5,329 nt of DNA from Chlamydia trachomatis (GTDB taxonomy: Bacteria > Chlamydiota > Chlamydiia > Chlamydiales > 2-12-FULL-49-11), in assembly GCA_945877885.1 (NCBI GenBank), contig CAMCSI010000098.1:1-5329 (forward strand). The letters are read 5' to 3'. Of the stretch, positions 1 to 5,245 are shown piece after piece. A program made the translations under genes and the position numbers. The notes under the pieces are model-generated. The model was not told the DNA's origin. It did no database searches and saw nothing but the letters and a program-made list of their open reading frames with translations. The number at the start of each line of letters is the position of its first letter. The stretch's first letter is position 1.

Positions 1-22
1 GCAGCGGCAGCAGCGGCAGCAG
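1..22 (+). repeat. GCA/GCG poly-alanine microsatellite at the left edge
   Basis: The window opens inside an in-frame GCA/GCG run encoding at least seven alanines. A similar run recurs at 187-222 in the same gene. The left edge therefore lies in low-complexity, self-similar sequence, a common place for an assembly to stop. Confidence 0.8.
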
Positions 23-1161
23 GAAATGAAAATAATGACGAGCCACGTGTTAAGCAAGATTTGTCGAACGAAGTAGGAGAGGTTGCAGAAGCTACAGCAG
101 AAGTGGTTGCTCCTGTACTAAAAAAGGTGGCATCTCAAGCCAAAGAACTAGCAGCGCCAGCACCAGCACCAGCACCAGCACCAGCGGCAGCGGCAGCGGC
201 AGAAGAAGCGGCAGCAGCAGCAGTGAAAGCAGAAGTAAAATCAGAAGCAAAAACAGAAGTAAAAGCAGCAGCATCGCCAGCAGGATCACCAGTAGGATCA
301 GGTTCTCCATCAGTTGTATCCCCTCCAGTGAACATGGCCCCGGCAACAACAGTTTCTCCTACACCTACGGGTTTAAGTGTTAAGGGTGATGTTCAGCATA
401 CTTTTATACAATTAAGAAATCCTAATGGAGATATTACTTGGACTCAAACTGCAAAAGAGCCTTCAAGATCTACGCCTGCAGAAAGAGCTGCTAAGTACTT
501 TACTGTAGGTAATCTATCTACTGTTTTAGGTATTGCAAATGAGGCAACAAGAGCTGCCGGTTTAGCTGGAGAGTGTGTTCAACGTCTTGGGGTTGCTGGG
601 TCATTCTTTAAAGGTGCAAGCACTGCTGTAGGAATCGCCGATGCAGGTGTAAAAGTTGTTGAAGCTGTAGATAGAGGTATTGCGTTTGCTAAAGATGGAA
701 AAGATCTTGGTAAAGGATTAGCATTTGGTGGTGCAGCAGCAAATGCAGCAGCAGCGGGTGTTAGCGCTACAGAAAAATTAGCGTCAGCTGGAATTATTCC
801 AATTTCATCAGAAGTAAATAGTATTCTTGGTGGTATTGGTCAAGGTTTGAAATTTGTTGGTGGCGTGTTTAACATTGCAGAAGCAAGTAAAAAACTTGCC
901 GATAACAAATTTACAGTAAAAGGTGAGAAATTGGGCGAAATCTTTAAAATTGCAGCAGCTGTTGCAGCCATTTTCTTAGCAATTGTTGGAATCATTGCAC
1001 TATTTGGTGTAGTTCTTCCTGCACTGTTACTTCCAATAGCCGGGGTTGTTGTAGCGGTTTCTGCACTAGCTAGTGGTATTGTGAAAGGTATTGTTTCTTC
1101 AAACAAGAACAAGTTTGCTAAAAACTTGTTAGATGGGGAGCCTTGTGCAGTAGCTGTGTAA
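1..1161 (+). CDS. Ala/Pro-rich Inc-like membrane protein, 5' partial
   Basis: The reading frame is open from base 1 to the TAA at 1159-1161, giving 386 visible residues with no N-terminus. A TTG at 61 lies in frame but has no Shine-Dalgarno sequence and follows coding-like sequence, so it is not taken as the start. In order: a poly-Ala run at the left edge; an acidic stretch; a Pro-Ala and Ala/Glu/Lys low-complexity region (about residues 50-105); a non-repetitive part (about 115-165); a Gly/Ala-rich helical-looking region (about 165-300); and two hydrophobic segments separated by almost no loop (about 317-337 and 338-360), followed by a short Lys-rich tail. This closely spaced hydrophobic pair is typical of chlamydial Inc proteins, which are type III secreted and inserted into the inclusion membrane. 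The secretion signal would lie in the missing N-terminus. No enzymatic motif was seen. The Inc-like call is inference from architecture and neighbourhood. Confidence 0.72.
   Translation, partial: AAAAAAAGNENNDEPRVKQDLSNEVGEVAEATAEVVAPVLKKVASQAKELAAPAPAPAPAPAAAAAAEEAAAAAVKAEVKSEAKTEVKAAASPAGSPVGSGSPSVVSPPVNMAPATTVSPTPTGLSVKGDVQHTFIQLRNPNGDITWTQTAKEPSRSTPAERAAKYFTVGNLSTVLGIANEATRAAGLAGECVQRLGVAGSFFKGASTAVGIADAGVKVVEAVDRGIAFAKDGKDLGKGLAFGGAAANAAAAGVSATEKLASAGIIPISSEVNSILGGIGQGLKFVGGVFNIAEASKKLADNKFTVKGEKLGEIFKIAAAVAAIFLAIVGIIALFGVVLPALLLPIAGVVVAVSALASGIVKGIVSSNKNKFAKNLLDGEPCAVAV
157..222 (+). repeat. In-frame hexanucleotide repeat (CCAGCA)n followed by a GCAGCG/GCA run
   Basis: Four perfect CCAGCA units (157-180) and one CCAGCG (181-186) encode five Pro-Ala pairs. 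Two GCAGCG units follow, then GCAGAAGAAGCG and a GCA run, encoding an Ala-rich stretch interrupted by Glu-Glu. The units are multiples of three, so expansion or contraction by slippage would change protein length without shifting the frame. The following 223-290 region alternates Lys, Glu, Ala and Val codons. It is probably a disordered or extended spacer; its role is unknown. Confidence 0.85.
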
Positions 1162-1190
1162 TACACTTGTTGCATAGGTTTGTAAAATCA

Positions 1191-1226
1191 AATACACGTA
1201 AGTTAATTCTTGCGTGTATTTTTTTT
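1191..1226 (+). terminator. Intrinsic terminator after the first gene
   Basis: The arms at 1191-1202 and 1209-1220 form a 12-bp stem, all Watson-Crick except one T-G pair. They enclose a 6-base loop (TTAATT), and the right arm runs into eight consecutive T (1219-1226). It begins 30 bases after the stop codon at 1161, so transcription of the first gene should end here and the next gene should form a separate unit. Confidence 0.9.
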
Positions 1227-1238
1227 ATTGAATATAAT
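1210..1238 (+). promoter_or_regulatory. Candidate sigma70/sigma66-type promoter for the 1273 gene
   Basis: A perfect TATAAT lies at 1233-1238, with TTGCGT at 1210-1215 exactly 17 bases upstream. The -35 matches the consensus in three of six positions, so recognition rests mainly on the -10. The -35 falls inside the right arm of the terminator. The predicted start point, near 1245, would give a leader of about 28 bases carrying the Shine-Dalgarno sequence. AT-rich sequence produces chance matches, but the need for a new promoter after the terminator supports it. Confidence 0.55.
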
Positions 1239-1272
1239 CTCATTATTCACAAACGCTTAAGGAGTAGAAAGA

Positions 1273-1866
1273 ATGGAAGCTATGTTGCCGGCCTTATTTG
1301 ATCCTGTCGTGTTTGATACAGCTACTCATGTAGGTAAAATTGTGGAAGCCAGTTGTACCCCTCCCTCTAAAAGAAAGAGCCCGGTAAGTGCTTTAAATAT
1401 AAGTGCTGGGATTGCTGGGGTTTTGAAGGTTGTCGCATCTAATGTTTTATCTTTTGTTAAATGTGTTTTCCTGTGTATAGCCACGCAAGTTCTTACTGTG
1501 GTAGGTGGAACCCTTTCATCTATCTCATCTATTATTGATACAGTGAAAATTGTTTCTAAAATAAAAGCTTTAAGCGGTAGGGTGCAAGTTGAACTTGATC
1601 ATGCAATAGATACGGATAACTTTGTAAAATTAAGAGAGATTACTTTATATACACTCTCAAAATGGGTGGATTTGACAAAGAATTTTTTTGTTTTAGCCAC
1701 ATCGGTTGTAAGTATTATTGCATTAGCTGCTGGGGTGGCTATTTTTTCTCCTGCTGTGATTACGTTTGTTGTAATAAATTTAGTATTATTTTTAAGCTCC
1801 TATTTAATTTCAAAGTTAGGAAGGGTGGATGAGATTGAAAAACGGCATTTTTCAAAACAAAACTAA
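1273..1866 (+). CDS. Inc-like membrane protein of unknown function
   Basis: This 197-residue protein was not recognised by name. The ATG at 1273 is preceded by TTAAGGAG (1257-1264) with an 8-base gap, which supports this start over the in-frame ATG at 1282. Hydrophobic stretches lie at about residues 58-80 and, as a close pair, at about 138-158 and 160-180. Between them is a charged, probably helical part (about 95-135). The paired C-terminal hydrophobic segments give the bilobed profile of chlamydial Inc proteins. There is no cleavable signal peptide; the N-terminus is only mildly hydrophobic and carries a basic SKRK patch near residues 32-36. It is one of two such genes before rplC, where C. 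trachomatis carries the Inc protein Cap1. I could not establish homology to Cap1 by eye. Its own promoter and the upstream terminator suggest independent expression. It could instead be an ordinary inner-membrane protein. Confidence 0.75.
   Translation: MEAMLPALFDPVVFDTATHVGKIVEASCTPPSKRKSPVSALNISAGIAGVLKVVASNVLSFVKCVFLCIATQVLTVVGGTLSSISSIIDTVKIVSKIKALSGRVQVELDHAIDTDNFVKLREITLYTLSKWVDLTKNFFVLATSVVSIIALAAGVAIFSPAVITFVVINLVLFLSSYLISKLGRVDEIEKRHFSKQN
1818..1824 (+). promoter_or_regulatory. Shine-Dalgarno AGGAAGG inside the preceding gene
   Basis: AGGAAGG ends 4 bases before the ATG at 1829, and the AGGA part lies 7 bases from it. It sits within the last codons of the 1273-1866 gene. It is the main evidence that the overlapping small ORF could be translated, perhaps by coupling to termination at 1866. 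Confidence 0.5.
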
Positions 1867-2026
1867 GGTTTTAGAAAAATTATCTAACTCTGAGTGGATG
1901 ATATTTGTGGTGATAATCACCTTAATTTTTTCTTCATTTTTGATTTCAAGGATAAAAGTATCTGTAATTAAAGTAAAAAATTCTTCGCAACTAGTGGCTC
2001 CTACTCCTAAAAATAAAAAAAGATAA
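1829..2026 (+). CDS. Small single-TM protein overlapping the preceding gene
   Basis: This 65-residue ORF starts inside the preceding gene (38-base overlap, different frame). It has a basic N-terminus, one hydrophobic segment at about residues 23-41 (starting WMIFVV) and a Lys-rich C-terminus ending NKKR. The upstream AGGAAGG favours real initiation. No family was recognised. The overlap suggests translational coupling and a membrane partner of the preceding protein. Alternatively, a frameshift may have split one longer protein, with this as its tail, or the ORF may be chance in AT-rich DNA. A reverse-strand ORF over 1852-2034 has no support. Confidence 0.45.
   Translation: MRLKNGIFQNKTKVLEKLSNSEWMIFVVIITLIFSSFLISRIKVSVIKVKNSSQLVAPTPKNKKR
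1940..1968 (+). promoter_or_regulatory. Weak candidate promoter for the ribosomal operon
   Basis: TTGATT (1940-1945) and TGTAAT (1963-1968) are separated by 17 bases and match the consensus boxes in four and five of six positions. Transcription from here would begin inside the small ORF and give an rplC leader of roughly 185 bases that includes the stem-loop at 2048-2097. Chance matches are frequent in such AT-rich sequence. A weaker alternative is GTAACA (2057-2062) with TAGATT (2081-2086). No terminator is visible between the small ORF and rplC, so read-through is also possible. Confidence 0.25.
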
Positions 2027-2047
2027 AAAAACATTGTGCAAAAATCA

Positions 2048-2097
2048 TTCTATTTGGTAACATCTTCGCATAACTTATCGTAGATTCTCAAATAGGA
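2048..2097 (+). promoter_or_regulatory. Two-stage stem-loop in the rplC leader
   Basis: CTATTTG (2050-2056) pairs with CAAATAG (2089-2095), and 2048-2049 can add an A-T and a T-G pair with 2096-2097. Inside, ATCT (2062-2065) pairs with AGAT (2082-2085); after a T-T mismatch, CG (2067-2068) pairs with CG (2079-2080). The helices are separated by an asymmetric internal loop of about five and three bases. There is no T-tract after it, so it is not a simple terminator. Ribosomal operons are often controlled by a product protein binding a leader structure (L4 in the E. coli S10 operon). Such a role here is inference. It could also act as a DNA operator or be chance. Confidence 0.35.
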
Positions 2098-2119
2098 AAT
2101 AACGACCAAACTAAATCAG

Positions 2120-2136
2120 CCTTCTTTATGAGAAGG
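2120..2136 (+). promoter_or_regulatory. Short hairpin upstream of the rplC ribosome binding site
   Basis: CCTTCT (2120-2125) and AGAAGG (2131-2136) form a perfect 6-bp stem with a 5-base loop. It ends 11 bases before the rplC Shine-Dalgarno sequence AAAGGA (2148-2153). It could influence initiation. It also contains AGAAGGG, which might mimic a Shine-Dalgarno sequence. No T-run follows, so it is not a terminator. Confidence 0.35.
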
Positions 2137-2161
2137 GAAACTGCTATAAAGGATTAATAGT

Positions 2162-2806
2162 ATGTCTCTAACTCTAATTGGAAAGAAACGCGGCATGACC
2201 CGTATATTCTGTTCTAAAACTGGAAAAAATACTCCATGTACAATTATTGAAATTCAACCGAATCTTCTTGTTCAGTCTAAAACGATTGAAACCGATGGTT
2301 ATGAAGCTGTTAAGCTTGCTGCCTTCGCTTTATCTGAGAAACAAAAAAGAACAGCTAGAAAGCCTGATCTTGGACATTATAAGGATGGAATGCCAGCGAT
2401 GAGAACTATGGTCGAATCAAAGGGTTCTTTAGAGGGTAAAAAACCAGGTGACTTAATAGATTTAACTTATTTTTCTAACGGATCATTTGTTGACGTAAGA
2501 GGAACTACTAAAGGTAGAGGTTACGCAGGGGTAATAAAAAGATTTAGAGTGGGAAGTATTGTAAAATCACATGGTGCAGGTCCAGTTGTAAGACATCTTG
2601 GTTCAACAGGTTCTTTAACTTCTCATGGACGTGTTCAGAAGGGGAAAAAAGGCGCAGGTCAAATGGGCGCTGTAAATCGTTGTACTGAAGGTCTTGAGGT
2701 ATTAGAAATGGATGCAGAACATGGAATCTTAGTTGTTAAAGGCGGTATCCCTGGTGCAAATGGCGGCACAGTATATGTATGTAACAGCATCAAGGGAAAA
2801 AAGTAA
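2162..2806 (+). CDS. rplC: 50S ribosomal protein L3 (uL3)
   Basis: L3 binds 23S rRNA early in assembly and sends a loop toward the peptidyl transferase centre. The 214-residue protein starts LTLIGKKRGMTRIF, the family N-terminus. It carries the core VDVRGTTKGRGYAGVIKR (about residues 111-128), then GRVQKGKKGAGQMG and the C-terminal VVKGGIPGANGG. Length is normal for bacteria (about 205-220). AAAGGA (2148-2153), 8 bases before the ATG, supports the start. It is the first gene of the cluster, with no rpsJ directly ahead, as in Chlamydia where rpsJ sits with fusA. The tip loop reads GSTGSLTSHG (147-156) where many bacteria have GSIGQNQTPG, so the glutamine methylated in E. coli (Gln150, by PrmB) is replaced by Thr153. 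Confidence 0.97.
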   Translation: MSLTLIGKKRGMTRIFCSKTGKNTPCTIIEIQPNLLVQSKTIETDGYEAVKLAAFALSEKQKRTARKPDLGHYKDGMPAMRTMVESKGSLEGKKPGDLIDLTYFSNGSFVDVRGTTKGRGYAGVIKRFRVGSIVKSHGAGPVVRHLGSTGSLTSHGRVQKGKKGAGQMGAVNRCTEGLEVLEMDAEHGILVVKGGIPGANGGTVYVCNSIKGKK

Positions 2807-2824
2807 TTCAGAGGATAAATCACT

Positions 2825-3478
2825 ATGACAATGAAATGTAAACAATATGATTTTGAGGGGAAAGAATTAGAAGCTATAGAAGTAGCTGTTATTGATTCAG
2901 ATTTAAGAGCTCATCCTCAATCAACAAAAGATTATATTAAAGCTTTGAGAGAAAATGCTAGACAATGGTCTGCTAACACAATTGATAGAAGTCAGGCAAA
3001 TCACTCAGGCGCTAAGCCACATGCTCAAAAAGGTACTGGTAAAGCAAGACAAGGGTTCTTAGGAGCTCCTCAGTATAAAGGTGGAGGTAGAGTTCATACT
3101 CCAAAACCTAAATTTGATCAGCACGTAAGAATTAATAAAAAAGAACGAAGACAAGTTATTTCGACTCTTCTTTGTGAAAAAATTGAAAACGGCCGCTTAC
3201 TCTTTTTAAGAGATGATATCAAACAAGAGTGTAAAACACCAAAGACGTCAGTATTTGCAAAGTTTTTGAAAACAATTGATATGACAAAAACCTGTTTATT
3301 CTTAGTAAATAAGAGAGATGGAGATGAAATTGTTAATTTTCAAAAGAGTTTAAGAAATCTACCAAAAGTGTCTTTTCAATATATAGAAAATTTGAATGGT
3401 TATACAGTTATAGCTCACCAACATATTATCGTTGTTGAGTCAGCTAAGGATAATCTTAATGAATTGGTAGGGAGATAA
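2825..3478 (+). CDS. rplD: 50S ribosomal protein L4 (uL4)
   Basis: L4 binds 23S rRNA domain I, and its long loop lines the narrow part of the exit tunnel. The 217-residue protein has the expected tunnel loop at about residues 45-110: RQWSANT, then AKPHAQKGTGKARQG, GAPQYKGGG and KPKFDQHVRINKKERR. The last stretch is strongly reminiscent of Chlamydia L4. The globular C-terminal part (about 110-217) is more divergent. AGAGGA (2810-2815) lies 9 bases before the ATG at 2825, better placed than for the second ATG at 2831. Only 18 bases separate it from rplC, and rplW starts one base after its stop. In E. coli L4 also represses its operon by binding the S10 leader; whether this happens here is unknown. 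Confidence 0.97.
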   Translation: MTMKCKQYDFEGKELEAIEVAVIDSDLRAHPQSTKDYIKALRENARQWSANTIDRSQANHSGAKPHAQKGTGKARQGFLGAPQYKGGGRVHTPKPKFDQHVRINKKERRQVISTLLCEKIENGRLLFLRDDIKQECKTPKTSVFAKFLKTIDMTKTCLFLVNKRDGDEIVNFQKSLRNLPKVSFQYIENLNGYTVIAHQHIIVVESAKDNLNELVGR

Positions 3479-3479
3479 A

Positions 3480-3824
3480 ATGGATAGAAGAAAGTCTGAA
3501 ATCATTAGAGGATTACATGTTACAGAGAAATCTAGCATGCTTTCTTCCCTTATGGACATGGAAAGTAATAAATCTTTAAGAGCTTGCAAATCACCTAAAT
3601 ACACATTTGTGGTTGCAAACTGGGCTAATAAGATTGAAGTTAGAAAAGAAATTGAAGACCTATATAAAGATCAAGGGGTTAAAGTTTCTAAAGTAAATAT
3701 TGTAAATCTACCTGGAAAAGTAAAAAAATCAAGAAAGCGTGGGATCAAACCTGGTCTTGCCAAGATGATAAAAAAAGCCATTGTAACTTTGAAAGTGGGT
3801 TGCAAGCTTGATTTAGAAAGTTAA
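3480..3824 (+). CDS. rplW: 50S ribosomal protein L23 (uL23)
   Basis: L23 sits at the exit of the ribosomal tunnel and is the docking site for trigger factor and the signal recognition particle. The 114-residue protein has the family opening IIRGLHVTEKSSML (about residues 8-21), the strand-helix core KYTFVVANWANKIEVRKEIE (40-59) and the basic loop GKVKKSRKRGIKPG (79-92) before the last strand KKAIVTL. An insertion at about 22-38 resembles the longer loop I recall in chlamydial L23. The ATG follows the rplD stop by one base, and its Shine-Dalgarno sequence (GGGAGA) lies in the last rplD codons, so translation is probably coupled. Confidence 0.95.
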   Translation: MDRRKSEIIRGLHVTEKSSMLSSLMDMESNKSLRACKSPKYTFVVANWANKIEVRKEIEDLYKDQGVKVSKVNIVNLPGKVKKSRKRGIKPGLAKMIKKAIVTLKVGCKLDLES

Positions 3825-3838
3825 TATAGGAAACTGAA

Positions 3839-4663
3839 ATGCTAAGAAAATATAAACCTACTACACCTGGAAGAAGACAGCTAATCCTACCTGGTATTGA
3901 AGAACTGACAAAGAATACTTCACCTTTAAAATCCTTACTTGAAAAAAAGACAAGGTCATCAGGAAGAAATAAAAAAGGTCACCTAACATCACGAGGTCGT
4001 GGTGGTGGTCATAAGAAGCATTATAGAATAGTTGACTTTAAAAGAGACAAAGATGGTATTAAAGCAAAAGTTGCCTCTATCGAGTATGACCCAAATAGAA
4101 CAGCACATATTGCTCTTTTACACTACCTTGACGGAGAAAAAAGATATATTATTGCTCCTAAAGGGTTAAAGCAAGGCGATTTCGTTCAATCTGGGGAAGA
4201 TGCACCATTTAAAACAGGAAACTGTTTACCACTAAAATTTATGCCAGTTGGTTCAACAATACATAATATTGAATTAACAGCAGGACGTGGCGCTCAAATG
4301 GTAAGAACAGCCGGTTCATCTGCTCAGTTAATGGGTAGAAGTGCAGGAAATGCGACATTGAGAATGCCTTCTGGAGAAGTTCGTTTAGTGAGAGAAGAAT
4401 GTAAAGCAACTCTTGGGGTAATTTCTAATGTGGAACACAACCTAATGGTTATTGGAAAAGCTGGTAGAAATAGATGGAAAGGAATTGTTCCTCTATCTCG
4501 TGGATCAGTGAAGAACCCAGTAGACCATCCGATGGGTGGTGGTGAAGGTAAGAGTAAAGGTCATACACCTCGATCACCTTGGGGTACTCCTTCTAAAGGA
4601 TTTAAAACTAGATCTAAGAGAAAGAGTTCGAAGTTAATCGTAAAAGACCGTAGGAAAAAATAA
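3839..4663 (+). CDS. rplB: 50S ribosomal protein L2 (uL2)
   Basis: L2 is a core 23S rRNA binder needed for subunit joining and peptidyl transferase assembly. The 274-residue protein, close to the E. coli length of 273, contains the RNA-binding fold with RGRGGGHKKHYRIVDFKR (about 52-69) and EYDPNRTAHIALL. It also has PVGSTIHNIEL, AGRNRWKG and the family signature PLSRGSVKNPVD (about 218-229). The C-terminus IVKDRRKK is like chlamydial L2. His230 (His229 in mature E. coli numbering, implicated in peptidyl transfer) is present. Two residues later bacteria normally have a second His in HPHGGGEG, but here it is Met232. The Shine-Dalgarno sequence is AGGAAA, 14 bases after the rplW stop. Confidence 0.98.
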   Translation: MLRKYKPTTPGRRQLILPGIEELTKNTSPLKSLLEKKTRSSGRNKKGHLTSRGRGGGHKKHYRIVDFKRDKDGIKAKVASIEYDPNRTAHIALLHYLDGEKRYIIAPKGLKQGDFVQSGEDAPFKTGNCLPLKFMPVGSTIHNIELTAGRGAQMVRTAGSSAQLMGRSAGNATLRMPSGEVRLVREECKATLGVISNVEHNLMVIGKAGRNRWKGIVPLSRGSVKNPVDHPMGGGEGKSKGHTPRSPWGTPSKGFKTRSKRKSSKLIVKDRRKK

Positions 4664-4672
4664 GGAGAAATA

Positions 4673-4936
4673 ATGGGAAGATCATTAAGAAAAGGACCGT
4701 TTGTAGATCATCATTTAAGTGCAAAAGTGAGAAAAGCAAAAGCAGAAAGTTCTAAAACTCCGATTAAGACATGGTCTAGGCGTTCAATGCTAACACCTGA
4801 TATGATTGGACTTAATTTTGAAGTACACAACGGAAAGAAATTTATTCCTGTATTCGTTAGTGAGAACATGGTAGGCCATAAGCTTGGCGAGTTTTCACCA
4901 ACTAGAATTTATAGAAAACCAGGAACTAAGAAGTAA
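4673..4936 (+). CDS. rpsS: 30S ribosomal protein S19 (uS19)
   Basis: S19 binds 16S rRNA in the head of the small subunit, in complex with S13. The 87-residue protein shows nearly all family landmarks: RSLRKGPFVDHHL at the start, KTWSRRSMLTPDMIG in the middle, and VGHKLGEFSPTRIYRKPGTKK at the end. It is complete and of usual length. AAGGAG (4663-4668) overlaps the last base of the rplB stop codon and lies 4 bases before the ATG at 4673. Its place between rplB and rplV is the standard bacterial order. Confidence 0.98.
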   Translation: MGRSLRKGPFVDHHLSAKVRKAKAESSKTPIKTWSRRSMLTPDMIGLNFEVHNGKKFIPVFVSENMVGHKLGEFSPTRIYRKPGTKK

Positions 4937-4950
4937 ATTAGGAGAGAATT

Positions 4951-5238
4951 ATGGCTCTTGTTAGAGCAAAAACAAAGCATGCTAAGGTAAGCCCTCAAAA
5001 AGCTCGTGTTATTATTGATTTGATTAGAGGATTAACTATTGATCAGGCTCTTTTCCAATTAAACCAAACATCTACTAAAGCTGGTCGATTACTAGTAAAA
5101 ACATTGTTAAGTGCTGTTGCAAATGCAGAGCATAATAACGATGCTAAAAGAGATGATTTATATGTGTGCGAAGCATTTGTAGACAAAGGTACCTTTCATA
5201 AAAGAGCTTGGACTAGAAGTCGTGGTATGAGAGCTCCT
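4951..5238 (+). CDS. rplV: 50S ribosomal protein L22 (uL22), truncated at a chimeric junction
   Basis: L22 lines the peptide exit tunnel with a long beta-hairpin. GGAGAG (4941-4946) precedes the ATG at 4951. Residues 1-96 match the family: VRAKTKHAKVSPQKARVIID, a helical core with AGRLLVKTLLSAVANAEHNN, and the hairpin strand ending RAWTRSRGMRAP. At that point the family continues with the return strand (typically ILKRTSH plus a short valine-rich end, about 15 residues). Here the reading frame instead passes into unrelated GC-rich sequence and stays open to the window end. The gene in the organism is probably intact, and the break is probably technical. Confidence 0.93.
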
Positions 5239-5245
5239 GGGGCGG
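5231..5245. other. Chimeric breakpoint between rplV and HldE-like sequence
   Basis: L22 identity is clear through Pro96 (codon ending 5238), and HldE identity is clear from about Ala98 (5242). The join therefore lies within a few bases of 5239. Base composition changes at the same place. No insertion-sequence end, target duplication or recombination site is visible. Confidence 0.75.

Noticed and set aside
150..290. CRISPR-like array
   Set aside because: The periodicity is 3 and 6 bases within an open reading frame, with no repeat-spacer structure.
92..349. Reverse-strand Leu-rich and Ala/Thr-rich ORFs over the repeat
   Set aside because: They are antisense readings of the GCA/CCA repeat with low-complexity composition, no ribosome binding site and no recognisable domain.
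840..1175. Reverse-strand 111-residue ORF
   Set aside because: It lies wholly opposite the well-supported first gene, spans its hydrophobic hairpin and shows no family features.
1852..2034. Reverse-strand 60-residue ORF
   Set aside because: It arises from AT-rich sequence opposite the small TM ORF and has no convincing Shine-Dalgarno sequence.
2120..2136. Terminator before rplC
   Set aside because: The stem is only 6 bp and is followed by GAAACTGC rather than a T-run.
4526..4528. Loss of the catalytic-associated His229 of L2
   Set aside because: Counting against E. coli L2 shows the studied His is the one in VDH, which is present here as His230; only the following His is changed.
5231..5245. 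Mobile element insertion in rplV
   Set aside because: No inverted repeat, transposase sequence or integrase site is visible; the inserted sequence is an ordinary housekeeping gene fragment.
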